Source: Eubacterium sp. AF16-48 | GTDB taxonomy: Bacteria > Bacillota > Clostridia > Lachnospirales > Lachnospiraceae | Reading direction: 5' to 3' | Length of the DNA: 64,000 nucleotides | Assembly (NCBI RefSeq): GCF_003479405.1 | Contig: NZ_QUHB01000003.1 | Span: forward strand, 101,964-165,963 | Shown here: positions 1-8,703 of the stretch, piece after piece | Position numbering within the stretch: the stretch's first letter is position 1 | Layout: each line of letters starts with the position of its first letter | The notes under the pieces: generated by a model | Database searches by the model: none | Told to the model about the DNA's origin: nothing | Seen by the model: only the letters and a program-made list of their open reading frames with translations | Made by a program: the position numbers and the translations under genes

Positions 1-205
1 ACATTAAAATTGAAAATATAACAAAAAAAATCATGTAAAATAAGTAAATTCACGGATTAGGAAGCACAATTCCCCACCCGAAGGCACCATTCTATTTGGA
101 ATTCCCCTGCACAATTAATCATTCACATACAGATTATCGCTGCATCAATAATATTCCGTAATAATCTTTCTGCACAATCCATCCTCCCCCCCTACCCTCC
201 ATCTA

Positions 206-214
206 TGATATAAT
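206..214 (+). promoter_or_regulatory. Extended -10 promoter for the sigma-factor operon
   Basis: TGATATAAT at 206-214 is a perfect extended -10 element (TG, one base, TATAAT). No good -35 is seen; the expected place is a C-rich stretch (about 184-200). Transcription would begin near 221, leaving an 80-base leader. Nothing else is recognisable in bases 1-205. Confidence 0.55.
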
Positions 215-300
215 CTCCATATAAATTTCAAAAATCTATATAACATTTTCAAAAATTCGCAGATTACTAATACAGAAGCTAAGATGCTTTGGAGGATAAG

Positions 301-819
301 ATGGTAGCGCTATATTTATCACTAATAGACAAACAGGAAGAAAAAAACAGATTTGAAGAACTGTATTACAGATACAGGAACTTAATGTATTACATAGCTT
401 ATCAGGTATTGCATCAGGATAGAGATTCAGAAGATGCAGTTCAGGAGGCTTTCTTTAGAATAGCCAAAAATATGGACAAGGTTAAAGATATTGCTTCTAC
501 GGAAACAAAAAATTTTGTAGCAATTATAACAAAACGTGAAGCCATGAAAATATACGATAAAAAGAAAAAAAGAGATGAAGATTTTGATGTGGATTTAACA
601 AACATAAAAAAGCACAACAGCGAAAATCTTGTTAATGAAGTAAAAAATGCCATAGAGCAGCTTCCATATAAATTTTCATCTCTGCTTACCTTAAAATATG
701 TGTTGGGGTATTCAGGAAAAGAAATTGCTGAAATAACCGGATTAACTGAAACTAATGTAAGACAGCAGTTAATGTGCGGAAGAAAGAAGCTTTCTGAAAT
801 TTTAGAGGAGGATTTATAG
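301..819 (+). CDS. ECF-type RNA polymerase sigma factor (sigma-70 family)
   Basis: This is a small alternative sigma factor that would direct RNA polymerase to a specific promoter set. Region 2 is visible near the N-terminus (FEELYYRYRNLMYYIAYQV, then SEDAVQEAFFRI) and region 4 helix-turn-helix at the C-terminus (LGYSGKEIAEITGLTETNVR). There is no region 1 or 3, as in the ECF group. I take ATG 301 because GGAGG lies at 291-295; the longer frame from TTG 289 would place its start inside the Shine-Dalgarno. The stop codon overlaps the start of the next gene, a DUF4367 membrane protein, so the pair looks like sigma and anti-sigma. The group and the inducing signal cannot be read from sequence. 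Confidence 0.9.
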   Translation: MVALYLSLIDKQEEKNRFEELYYRYRNLMYYIAYQVLHQDRDSEDAVQEAFFRIAKNMDKVKDIASTETKNFVAIITKREAMKIYDKKKKRDEDFDVDLTNIKKHNSENLVNEVKNAIEQLPYKFSSLLTLKYVLGYSGKEIAEITGLTETNVRQQLMCGRKKLSEILEEDL

Positions 820-1544
820 TGGTGTCTAATGGAAATAGTACAAAAAAATTAAATCAGGATGCTTTAAAAGAAGCATTATTTATGTACAATGAAACATTTA
901 TGCAGAAAATGCCGGACATAGTGGAAGCACACAATTTTTCAGGAAGATTTGAGAGAAAAATGTCTCATCTCATTAAAGCGGAAAAGAAGTTTAATGGAAA
1001 ACGGTGGGCAGAGGTATGTGTAAGATACGCAACTTCCATAGCAGCAGTTATTCTATGCTTTATTGTAGTAAATGTTTTTGCCATTAATGCCTTTAACGTT
1101 AATTTGTGGAACAAAATTGTGGATAATACCACAGACATGATAAATATAAGTTTTGAAAATAAAAGTGAAAATCAAACCCGACCATCAGATAATTCAAACA
1201 CTGCATCTGACGGAATTAAATATCAAATAAAAAATGCTCCAAAGGGCTATGCACTAAGGGATAATTATAATTCGGAAGAATTATTTGTTCAAAGTTTTAC
1301 ATCAGATAATGGAACCATAACTTACACCGAAAGTCCGATAAGCACCGGCGCTAATTTAAAAATTGCAAAGGGTGGAACAAAGGAAAAGGTAGTAGGAGCA
1401 AAAGAAGTAACATTTATATATGAAGAAAATAGAATTACTGCATACTTTACAGACAACGCTTACTATCATATAGTAAACATACAGGGCAGTGATGCAAATG
1501 AGGAAACTGCAATTAATATAATAGAAAATCTGGAGGACCGGTAA
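819..1544 (+). CDS. Membrane anti-sigma-like protein with DUF4367 domain
   Basis: The protein has an N-terminal cytosolic part of about 70 residues, one membrane segment (YATSIAAVILCFIVVNVFAI) and an extracytoplasmic domain from about residue 120 (YQIKNAPKGYALRDNY, then EVTFIYEENRITAYFTDN) that resembles DUF4367. This layout, directly after an ECF sigma gene and overlapping it by one base, fits an anti-sigma factor that holds the sigma at the membrane. GTG 819 and GTG 822 are both possible starts behind GAGGAG at 805-810. The anti-sigma role is inferred from context; no classical zinc-finger ZAS motif is visible. Confidence 0.7.
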   Translation: MVSNGNSTKKLNQDALKEALFMYNETFMQKMPDIVEAHNFSGRFERKMSHLIKAEKKFNGKRWAEVCVRYATSIAAVILCFIVVNVFAINAFNVNLWNKIVDNTTDMINISFENKSENQTRPSDNSNTASDGIKYQIKNAPKGYALRDNYNSEELFVQSFTSDNGTITYTESPISTGANLKIAKGGTKEKVVGAKEVTFIYEENRITAYFTDNAYYHIVNIQGSDANEETAINIIENLEDR

Positions 1545-2384
1545 ATGGGAAAAAATGCAGGAATAACAAATAAATTGTTTTTAGCAATGGCAGTAATTGT
1601 AGTTACTTCTATATTATTAGTCACCCCGGCATATGCAGGAGAAAATAAGGCTAAAGTGTATGTGCAGCTGAAAAATATAAAAATAGATGAAAAAATAAAA
1701 GAGCCGGTTTATGCCATAAGAAATGCTTCAAACCAATCCATTGTTGTAAAAAAGGTTGACATTCAGAAAAAAGACAACAATAAGTGGAAAGAACTTGCGG
1801 CAAAAGATTCCACTAAAACCCATAGAAATATTAAAGTGAAACCGGGAAAAAGAGAATTTGACAGCATTTTGATTAACGACGTTTATAATATTGAAGGGAA
1901 TTATTTAGATAGCGGCGAATATAGAATAGAAATTACGTGTTTATATAGGAAGAAAGAGCTTAAAAAATATATAAAGTTTAAAATAGAAAATAAGCGACAG
2001 GAAATGATAGATGCCAATGTATCAAATACCGTAAGTATAAATGGAAAAAATAGCATCAGCAACATTTTACTAAATACCGATTTTAGTATTAGCAAAAGGG
2101 GAAATGTAACAGCTGTTGTTTTTTCGGAAAATGACTATGCAACTACTAAAAAGACCAAAATAAGAATTGTCATACTAAGAAAAAGTCATGGAAAATGGAA
2201 AAAATACAGAAAATATTGTGAAGTTAAAAAAAGTAATATTGCTTATGCAAATAAGAAATTCAAACTAAAAAAATCCGGATTATACAGAATGCGTGTAGAT
2301 ATAGTTACATATGATGGAAATGGAAATCATTTCAAAAGTATTTACAGGTCTGGGGCTAAAAGGTATAAAAAAGAAAACAGATAA
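1545..2384 (+). CDS. Secreted protein of unknown function, third gene of the sigma operon
   Basis: A signal peptide is clear: a Lys-poor N-terminus, a hydrophobic core (LFLAMAVIVVTSILLV) and an AYA cleavage site near residue 31. The mature part is very basic and beta-rich (VYAIRNASNQSIVVKKVDIQ, YRIEITCLYR) and appears to hold two Ig-like sandwich modules, the second from about residue 160. The ATG follows the previous stop without a gap, with GGAGG at 1532-1536, so it is co-transcribed with the sigma and anti-sigma genes and may be a sensor accessory or wall protein. No catalytic motif is visible. Confidence 0.6.
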   Translation: MGKNAGITNKLFLAMAVIVVTSILLVTPAYAGENKAKVYVQLKNIKIDEKIKEPVYAIRNASNQSIVVKKVDIQKKDNNKWKELAAKDSTKTHRNIKVKPGKREFDSILINDVYNIEGNYLDSGEYRIEITCLYRKKELKKYIKFKIENKRQEMIDANVSNTVSINGKNSISNILLNTDFSISKRGNVTAVVFSENDYATTKKTKIRIVILRKSHGKWKKYRKYCEVKKSNIAYANKKFKLKKSGLYRMRVDIVTYDGNGNHFKSIYRSGAKRYKKENR

Positions 2385-2404
2385 TGAAAAATAGTATTAT
2401 ATAC

Positions 2405-2466
2405 ACTCCTGAAAAATATTTTGGTTTACTAAAAAAGCAGACTGAAATGTTTTTTGGGAGTTTTTC
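2405..2466 (+). terminator. Rho-independent terminator of the sigma operon
   Basis: Seventeen-base arms at 2405-2421 and 2445-2461 pair along their whole length with three G-U pairs, followed by TTTTCT. Confidence 0.8.
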
Positions 2467-2513
2467 TGTGAAGTCACAGGAAAAAGTATAAAGGAGGAAA
2501 ATGGAGTCCGTGC

Positions 2514-2542
2514 TTGCACGTATGTATAGGTTATGATAAAAT
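2514..2542 (+). promoter_or_regulatory. Sigma-A promoter of the cdaA region
   Basis: TTGCAC at 2514-2519, a 17-base spacer, and TAAAAT at 2537-2542 preceded by TGA (extended -10). It lies 58 bases upstream of the first gene of the membrane-protein/cdaA cluster. Confidence 0.65.
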
Positions 2543-2600
2543 ACATAATAATTATGGGGTTCTATGCCCACTATCTTTTTTAGATGATTAGGAGATTTAT

Positions 2601-3041
2601 ATGCTTAATAATGAAAAGATTATACTAATGACAAAACTGTCATTATATGAGCAGAAAAATCAAAAAAAAGAAATCAGCACAGGCAAGTATTTCAAAAGTG
2701 ATTATATGCTTTTAAAAATGTTAAGTTCTTTTATTTGCGCTACAGTAGGATATCTGCTTTGTCTGATTTTGTGGTTTATGTATAAATCTGACAGGGTTTT
2801 TGCCAGTATGACTACAACAGGAAGTTTTACGGTATTTGTGGTGGTTATTGTTTTGCTTTATATAATTACCGTAGTTGTATATATGATTTTTAGTTATGCA
2901 TTTTTTTCACATAAATTCAGAAAAATCAGAAAGAACCTTAAAGAATATAATGGTGATTTGAAGACCTTACATAGAATACAGGAATTAGAATATGATGCCA
3001 TTATAGATGAATTGGAAGAAGAAGGAGATGAGGAAGAATAA
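2601..3041 (+). CDS. Two-helix membrane protein of unknown function
   Basis: A 146-residue protein with a cytosolic N-terminus, two hydrophobic segments (about 45-65 and 73-100) and a charged C-terminal tail that ends in an acidic run (DELEEEGDEEE). I do not recognise the family. Its stop overlaps the start of the next membrane-protein gene (ATAATGA), and cdaA-cdaR follow closely, so it is probably part of one transcript with the c-di-AMP synthesis genes. Confidence 0.65.
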   Translation: MLNNEKIILMTKLSLYEQKNQKKEISTGKYFKSDYMLLKMLSSFICATVGYLLCLILWFMYKSDRVFASMTTTGSFTVFVVVIVLLYIITVVVYMIFSYAFFSHKFRKIRKNLKEYNGDLKTLHRIQELEYDAIIDELEEEGDEEE

Positions 3042-4000
3042 TGACAGGTTTAATTGAATTAAAGGAAAAATTAAAGAACTTTTATGCAGAACATGAAGTT
3101 GTTATGAGACCAATTGTAAAATTCCTGGCAGTTCTTGTTTCATTGATGGTTATAAAAAGCAACATAGGTTATATGAATATTATTAACATGTGGCCGGTTA
3201 TAATTATAATATCCGTAGTTTCAGCATTTTTAACATGGGGTATGCTGGTGCTGGTACTGGCAGCAGATATTGCGGTAAATATATTTTCCATGTCTTTGGA
3301 ATTGGGAGCCTTGGTGTTTATTGTAATGCTTATAATGTTCCTGTTCTTTTTCAGATTTACCCCAAAACAGGGAGCATTACTGGTGTTAATACCTTTAGCA
3401 TATTTCCTTAAAATACCATTTGTGGTTCCTATAGCAGTGGGACTTATATGTTCTCCGGTATCTATTGTATCGGTAGCATTTGGAACGGTATTATACTATA
3501 TGATAGATGTAATCAGCAATAATGCTACAGTTATAACTAATTCATCGGATGGTACTATAGGATCAGCTAGCATAAATGCCATTATTAATATGATGAGTAA
3601 TAATAAAGCAATGATGTTGGCAGTTATTGCATCAGCCATTACCATAATGGTGGTGTATATAATAAGAAGGGCAACAATTAACAATGCCTGGGCGGTGGCA
3701 ATTATTACAGGAGCCATAGTAGACTTTGTAATTACTTTGGTGGGAAGTATTATGTTGAACACAAAAAGTTCAATATTTTGGATTATTATAGGGACGATAA
3801 TATCCATACTCCTTGCATTTATATTGCAGTTCTTCCTGTTTTCAGTGGATTATTCAAGGACAGAACATACCCAGTTTGAGGATGATGAGTATTATTATTA
3901 TGTAAAAGCTGTTCCAAAAATAAACGTAACAGCTCCGGAGATGAATGTTAAGCGTATTAACGCTCAAAGAAAGAGAAAGGTTCAGCCAAAGAGAAGATAA
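3041..4000 (+). CDS. Polytopic membrane protein of unknown function, upstream of cdaA
   Basis: A 319-residue protein with about eight hydrophobic helices, a hydrophilic gap around residues 165-185 (NNATVITNSSDGTIGS) and a basic C-terminal tail (RINAQRKRKVQPKRR). No transporter signature is visible. It starts on the stop codon of the preceding gene and ends 39 bases before cdaA, suggesting translational coupling and one operon. A link to c-di-AMP signalling or to wall precursor export is only inferred from position. Confidence 0.65.
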   Translation: MTGLIELKEKLKNFYAEHEVVMRPIVKFLAVLVSLMVIKSNIGYMNIINMWPVIIIISVVSAFLTWGMLVLVLAADIAVNIFSMSLELGALVFIVMLIMFLFFFRFTPKQGALLVLIPLAYFLKIPFVVPIAVGLICSPVSIVSVAFGTVLYYMIDVISNNATVITNSSDGTIGSASINAIINMMSNNKAMMLAVIASAITIMVVYIIRRATINNAWAVAIITGAIVDFVITLVGSIMLNTKSSIFWIIIGTIISILLAFILQFFLFSVDYSRTEHTQFEDDEYYYYVKAVPKINVTAPEMNVKRINAQRKRKVQPKRR

Positions 4001-4039
4001 CAGTTGATTATTGAAATATAGAGAAAGGAGTACAGGGTG

Positions 4040-4924
4040 ATGAGTGCAGTATTAAGTTATATTCAGAATTTTGTAGACAAATATTTGACAATACCTGACA
4101 TTTATGCCAGCGATATCGTGGAAATAATTGTTATTGCAGTTTTGATTTACTACATTATATTATGGTTCAAAAAAAGCAGAGCATGGATTTTACTTAGAGG
4201 AATACTTGTGCTTGTATTATTCATGGTCGTGGCATCGGTTTTTCACCTGACTACTCTTTTATGGATTATAGATAAGACGTTAAGTGCCGGAATTATCGCT
4301 TTGGTTATTATTTTCCAGCCTGAGCTTAGAAGAGCCCTTGAGGAATTAGGAAAAAAGAACGTTTTGTTTAATGTATTTAAATTGGGAAATACTTTGGAAA
4401 ATGAACGTTTTAGCGATAAGTCAGTGGAAGAAATAACAAGGGCTACCCTTGAAATGGCAAAGGCGAAGACAGGAGCATTAATGGTAATTACTCAGGAACA
4501 TGACTTAGGACAGTACATTGAAACGGGAATCAGGCTTGATGCCAAAATTACCAGTCAGCTTCTTATTAATATATTTGAAAAAAATACTCCTCTTCATGAC
4601 GGTGCAGTTATAATAGAAGGAGATGAAATTGTTGCGGCAACATGTTATATACCGTTGTCAGACAGTACATCTCTTAGTAAGGAATTAGGCACAAGACATA
4701 GAGCAGGTCTTGGTTTAAGTGAGCTTACAGACAGTATTATAATAATTGTATCAGAGGAAACGGGAAGTATTTCCATAGCAAAAGACGGGAAACTTATCCG
4801 ATATGCAGATGCGGCTATTTTGAAGAATGAACTTACAAAAGCCCAGGCGAAGGATGAAGTTAAAACAAAGAAAAAAATATGGAAAGGAAGGAACCGCAAT
4901 GAAAAAAGCCATGATGAAAATTAA
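4040..4924 (+). CDS. cdaA: Diadenylate cyclase CdaA (DisA_N domain)
   Basis: It makes c-di-AMP from two ATP. Three N-terminal membrane helices (about residues 26-100) are followed by the DAC domain. The catalytic motifs are present: DGA near residue 187 (LHDGAVII) and RHR near residue 219 (GTRHRAGLG). Size (294 residues) is usual for the membrane-bound CdaA class. ATG 4040 is preferred over GTG 4037 because the AAGGAG at 4025-4030 is better spaced. The end overlaps cdaR by 26 bases, the classical cdaA-cdaR pairing; the usual third partner glmM is absent and galE follows instead. Confidence 0.95.
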   Translation: MSAVLSYIQNFVDKYLTIPDIYASDIVEIIVIAVLIYYIILWFKKSRAWILLRGILVLVLFMVVASVFHLTTLLWIIDKTLSAGIIALVIIFQPELRRALEELGKKNVLFNVFKLGNTLENERFSDKSVEEITRATLEMAKAKTGALMVITQEHDLGQYIETGIRLDAKITSQLLINIFEKNTPLHDGAVIIEGDEIVAATCYIPLSDSTSLSKELGTRHRAGLGLSELTDSIIIIVSEETGSISIAKDGKLIRYADAAILKNELTKAQAKDEVKTKKKIWKGRNRNEKSHDEN

Positions 4925-6155
4925 GGCATCCCTTACAAACAACGTAGGTATAAAGGTTATTGCGGTTGTTATTGCTGCATTAATCTGGCTTATGATTGTA
5001 AACATAAGTGATCCTGAAAAGACAGTGATAATATATAACATTCCTATTAACGTAACTCATGAGGAAGTAATTACTGATATGAATATGGTATATGATTCCG
5101 ACAAGAATGCTACCGTAAACATTACAGTATCCGGAAAACGTTCAGTTGTAAGTAAGTTATCAGCAGAAGACTTTACGGCAACAGCTTCCCTTAAGGAGTT
5201 ATCAAAGGTTAATGCAATACCTGTTCAGGTATCAGCAGTTCAAAACTATATAGGAAGAAAAATTACAATTGAGAAGCAGTCAAAACAGACGCTGGAAGTC
5301 AGCATAGAGCAGGTTAAAAAGCAGAACTACAGTGTATCTGTTGAGTACAATGGAAGTCCTGAAGAAGGATATGTTGCAGGTGGCTATACTCTTTCAAAGA
5401 ATATGGTTACTGTGAAGGCACCGGAGTCATTACTGGACAAGATTGACCGTGTTGTAGCAAGATGTGATATTGACGGAGAAAATGAGGACTTTACAACAAA
5501 AAGCAGATTATATGTATATGACAAGTATGATAATATATTAAAGTCTGATAAAATAAAGCTTTCATCTAAGAGAGTAAGTGTTTCAGTTACCATTCTTAAT
5601 GAAAAGCAGGTTCCAATAGAAACACCTTCAGTTGGAACTCCTGAGACAGGATATCATGTAGGAAAAGTAACGGTATCACCGGAAAATATTACCCTGATAG
5701 GGAAAAAAGAGGTTCTAGACACAGTTGAAAAACTGGTTATAAGTGATACTATTAATATATCCGGGAAGACTACTGACACTGTGGAGAAGATAAATATAAG
5801 AAAATATCTTCCGGAAGGCACAGATATAGGTCAGGGAGAAACGGATGTAATAAGCGTTGTTATTAAAATTAATAAACTTGTGTCTAAGAAGTTTACCATT
5901 AATACAGACAAAATAGCCATAGACGGATTAAACAATTCCTATGAAATGGCATTTGTAAGTAAAAACATTAACGTTGAACTTCAGGGAAAAGATGATGTTA
6001 TTAAGAAAATCACTTTAAATGACATTGGCGCAAGTATTAATTTAAATAATTATAAAGAAGGAACAGAAACCGTAAATGTTTCAGTTACCTTGCCTGATGG
6101 CGCTACATTAGTTAATGATGTAAGGGTCAGGGTGAAAATTTCCAAAAAGAAATAA
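4899..6155 (+). CDS. cdaR: CdaA regulatory protein CdaR (YbbR domains)
   Basis: The protein has one N-terminal membrane anchor (IKVIAVVIAALIWLMIVNI) and a long extracytoplasmic part made of about four YbbR-type beta repeats. In other Firmicutes it binds CdaA and modulates its activity. I choose ATG 4899, which follows GGAAGGA, giving 418 residues; the frame stays open upstream to 4827 but has no ribosome binding site. The gene overlaps cdaA by 26 bases, so the two should be translated together. Confidence 0.9.
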   Translation: MKKAMMKIKASLTNNVGIKVIAVVIAALIWLMIVNISDPEKTVIIYNIPINVTHEEVITDMNMVYDSDKNATVNITVSGKRSVVSKLSAEDFTATASLKELSKVNAIPVQVSAVQNYIGRKITIEKQSKQTLEVSIEQVKKQNYSVSVEYNGSPEEGYVAGGYTLSKNMVTVKAPESLLDKIDRVVARCDIDGENEDFTTKSRLYVYDKYDNILKSDKIKLSSKRVSVSVTILNEKQVPIETPSVGTPETGYHVGKVTVSPENITLIGKKEVLDTVEKLVISDTINISGKTTDTVEKINIRKYLPEGTDIGQGETDVISVVIKINKLVSKKFTINTDKIAIDGLNNSYEMAFVSKNINVELQGKDDVIKKITLNDIGASINLNNYKEGTETVNVSVTLPDGATLVNDVRVRVKISKKK

Positions 6156-6192
6156 TGTCATAAGACATTAAGTATTATGCAGGAGGAAAAAA

Positions 6193-7209
6193 ATGAGCAC
6201 TATTTTAGTAACAGGTGGAGCAGGTTATATTGGAAGTCATACATGTGTTGAGTTATTAAATTCAGGCTATGACGTAGTAGTTGTAGATAACCTTAGCAAT
6301 TCATCAAAAGAAGCATTGAACAGGGTTGAACAGATAACAGGAAAGAAAGTAAAGTTTTATGAAAATGATATAGCTGACAGAGAAGCTATGGCAAAGGTGT
6401 TTGAAGAAAATGATATTTTTTCAGTAATTCACTTTGCAGGACTTAAGGCTGTTGGAGAATCAGTTCAGAAACCTTTAGAATATTATAAAAACAATATATC
6501 AGGAACATTGGAAATGTGCGATGTAATGAGACAGCACAATGTTAAAAACATTATTTTCAGTTCTTCAGCTACAGTATATGGAGATCCTGAATCAGTTCCA
6601 ATTACTGAAAAGTTCCCTAAGGGACAGTGTACTAACCCTTATGGATGGACAAAGTCAATGTTAGAGCAGATTTTAACAGACATTCAGTTTGCAGATAAAG
6701 AATGGAATGTTATTTTACTTCGTTACTTTAATCCGATTGGAGCTCATAAGAGCGGATTAATGGGGGAAGATCCTAATGGTATTCCAAACAACCTTATGCC
6801 ATATGTTATGAAGGTTGCCATTGGACAGCTTCCACATGTAAATGTATTTGGTAACGATTATCCGACGCCGGATGGAACAGGTGTAAGAGATTACATTCAC
6901 GTTGTAGACTTAGCAGAAGGTCATGTTAAGGCAATAAAGAAGATAGAAGAAAATCCGGGAGTAAAGGTTTACAACCTTGGCACAGGAATCGGATACAGCG
7001 TACTTGATGTTATTAATAATGTAAGTAAAGCTGTTGGAAAAGAAATTCCATATGTAATTACAGACAGAAGAGCAGGAGATATTGCTGAATGTTATGCTGA
7101 TCCTACATTGGCAAAAGAAGAATTAGGATGGGTTGCTAAAAACGGAATTAAGGAAATGTGTGAAGATTCATGGAACTGGCAGCAGAAAAATCCTAATGGA
7201 TACAAATAA
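6193..7209 (+). CDS. galE: UDP-glucose 4-epimerase
   Basis: It interconverts UDP-glucose and UDP-galactose with tightly bound NAD. The Rossmann motif GGAGYIGS is at residues 8-15, the catalytic Tyr150-x3-Lys154 pair in NPYGWTKSM, and the SSSATVYG segment just before. Length (338) is typical. It starts 37 bases after cdaR behind AGGAGG and is followed by an LCP-family gene, so the product probably feeds surface polysaccharide synthesis rather than galactose catabolism; no galK or galT is near. Confidence 0.95.
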   Translation: MSTILVTGGAGYIGSHTCVELLNSGYDVVVVDNLSNSSKEALNRVEQITGKKVKFYENDIADREAMAKVFEENDIFSVIHFAGLKAVGESVQKPLEYYKNNISGTLEMCDVMRQHNVKNIIFSSSATVYGDPESVPITEKFPKGQCTNPYGWTKSMLEQILTDIQFADKEWNVILLRYFNPIGAHKSGLMGEDPNGIPNNLMPYVMKVAIGQLPHVNVFGNDYPTPDGTGVRDYIHVVDLAEGHVKAIKKIEENPGVKVYNLGTGIGYSVLDVINNVSKAVGKEIPYVITDRRAGDIAECYADPTLAKEELGWVAKNGIKEMCEDSWNWQQKNPNGYK

Positions 7210-7232
7210 GTAAAATATGATGGGAGATGACC

Positions 7233-8555
7233 ATGAGTTCTAATAAAAATAAAACACCGGAAAAACAGTTGAAAACAATTAAAATATGGAAGAGAATTGT
7301 TACAACTTTTGAGGTGATTTTTGGAATAATACTTATTGCGGCAATGGTAATTCTATTTGTACCTAATGTGAAGGCTGAAATTATAAAGGGAATGGCAACA
7401 ACACCTATAGGTCAGAAAATTATTTCCTGGTTTGGAAGTGAAGCATATGTACACAGTGTTTTTGACTCAAACTTTGATAATACTAAGTTAAAGACCAATG
7501 AACTTAAGTACAACTATTCTCAGGAATACACCACCTTCGTTTTATTTGGTGTAGATTCAAGAGAGGGTGAAGTGGAGGCTTCTAACAGTGATTCCATTTT
7601 GGTAGTAAATATTCATAACACAACAGGTGAAGTGAAAATGGTATCAATTTACAGAGACACCATGTTGGGAATATATGATGCAGATGGAAACCTGAACAAG
7701 TATTTTAAGGTTAATTCAGCATATGCAGCAGGAGGACCTGAAGCAGCAATAAATACTTTAAATAAGAATTTAGACTTGGACATTCAGGATTACGTTACGG
7801 TTAATTTCGCAGGAGTTGCAGAAATCATAGACAAGTTAGGCGGAATAACAGTCAATTTAACAGATGATGAGTTGTCACAGCTTAATTTCCATTTACTGGG
7901 AACAGCAAATGCCATGGGTAAATATGCTACCCCGGTAAAGAAAAGCGGCAAAAATATAAAGCTTAACGGATTACAGGCTACAACATACTGTAGAATAAGA
8001 AAAGCGACATTTTATGATCCGGATACAGGGGATAGAGTGTCAGATGATTTTGGACGTGCTGCAAGACAACGTTCAGTTATGATGAAATTAGTTGAAAAGG
8101 CAAAAAGTGCAGGAATTACGGAACTCCAGTCTATGGTGCAGACAGTAATGAATGACGATAAGGCAGGAGACAGAATAATTTCAACCAGTTTTACCTTTGA
8201 TGAGATAGTAAATCTGATACCTGTTATATTTGATTTTAAATTAAATGGAAGTCAGGGATTTCCGTCACAGCTTACTACAGGAACCTATGATGGTACAAGC
8301 TATGTAGTTGCAAGAGGTTTGTCGAACAATGTATCGGAACTTCACAAGTTCTTATATGGTGAAGAAAACTATCAGCCTACCGATAATGTAGTGGCAGTTG
8401 AAAATTATGTAGCAGGTTACACAGGAGTTACATCCGGTTCAGATGGTTACAATCCAATTGAATCAGGAAAGACTACCTCTAATGAAGAAACCACGGCAAC
8501 AGTTGATAATACAGATTATGATTACGATGACAAAGGACAAAGTGATTTCTATTAA
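7233..8555 (+). CDS. LytR-CpsA-Psr (LCP) family glycopolymer transferase
   Basis: LCP enzymes attach teichoic acids or capsular polymers from lipid carriers to peptidoglycan. A cytosolic N-terminus and one membrane helix (about residues 20-42) precede the LCP domain, recognisable by FVLFGVDSREGE, SDSILVVNI and MVSIYRDTMLGI, then YCRIRKATFYDPDTGD with the conserved arginines. The C-terminal 60 residues are Ser/Thr/Asp-rich and disordered. ATG 7233 is preferred over ATG 7227 because GGGAG sits at 7222-7226. It follows galE by 23 bases. Confidence 0.9.
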   Translation: MSSNKNKTPEKQLKTIKIWKRIVTTFEVIFGIILIAAMVILFVPNVKAEIIKGMATTPIGQKIISWFGSEAYVHSVFDSNFDNTKLKTNELKYNYSQEYTTFVLFGVDSREGEVEASNSDSILVVNIHNTTGEVKMVSIYRDTMLGIYDADGNLNKYFKVNSAYAAGGPEAAINTLNKNLDLDIQDYVTVNFAGVAEIIDKLGGITVNLTDDELSQLNFHLLGTANAMGKYATPVKKSGKNIKLNGLQATTYCRIRKATFYDPDTGDRVSDDFGRAARQRSVMMKLVEKAKSAGITELQSMVQTVMNDDKAGDRIISTSFTFDEIVNLIPVIFDFKLNGSQGFPSQLTTGTYDGTSYVVARGLSNNVSELHKFLYGEENYQPTDNVVAVENYVAGYTGVTSGSDGYNPIESGKTTSNEETTATVDNTDYDYDDKGQSDFY

Positions 8556-8562
8556 ATAGGAT

Positions 8563-8599
8563 AAAGTGCCGACATACTTAAAAGGTGTGCCGGCATTTT
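8563..8599 (+). terminator. Terminator after the LCP gene
   Basis: Arms at 8563-8577 and 8585-8599 pair over 15 positions (one A-C mismatch, two G-U), ending in TTTTA. It closes the cdaA-galE-LCP transcription unit. Confidence 0.75.
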
Positions 8600-8703
8600 A
8601 ATTCTTAGGTTTTTAACAGTTAAAACACAGAATAATCACAACTAAACGGTAAACTCTAGTTATAAAATAAATCAAAAAGAATTTGTCGAAAGGAGTAGGA
8701 ATC

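Noticed and set aside
2501..2536. An 11-codon frame (MESVLARMYRL) directly behind a perfect AAGGAGG
   Set aside because: The promoter at 2514-2542 lies within or after it, the spacing to the ATG is very short and the frame is tiny; a chance Shine-Dalgarno is more likely. A leader peptide on a longer transcript cannot be fully excluded.
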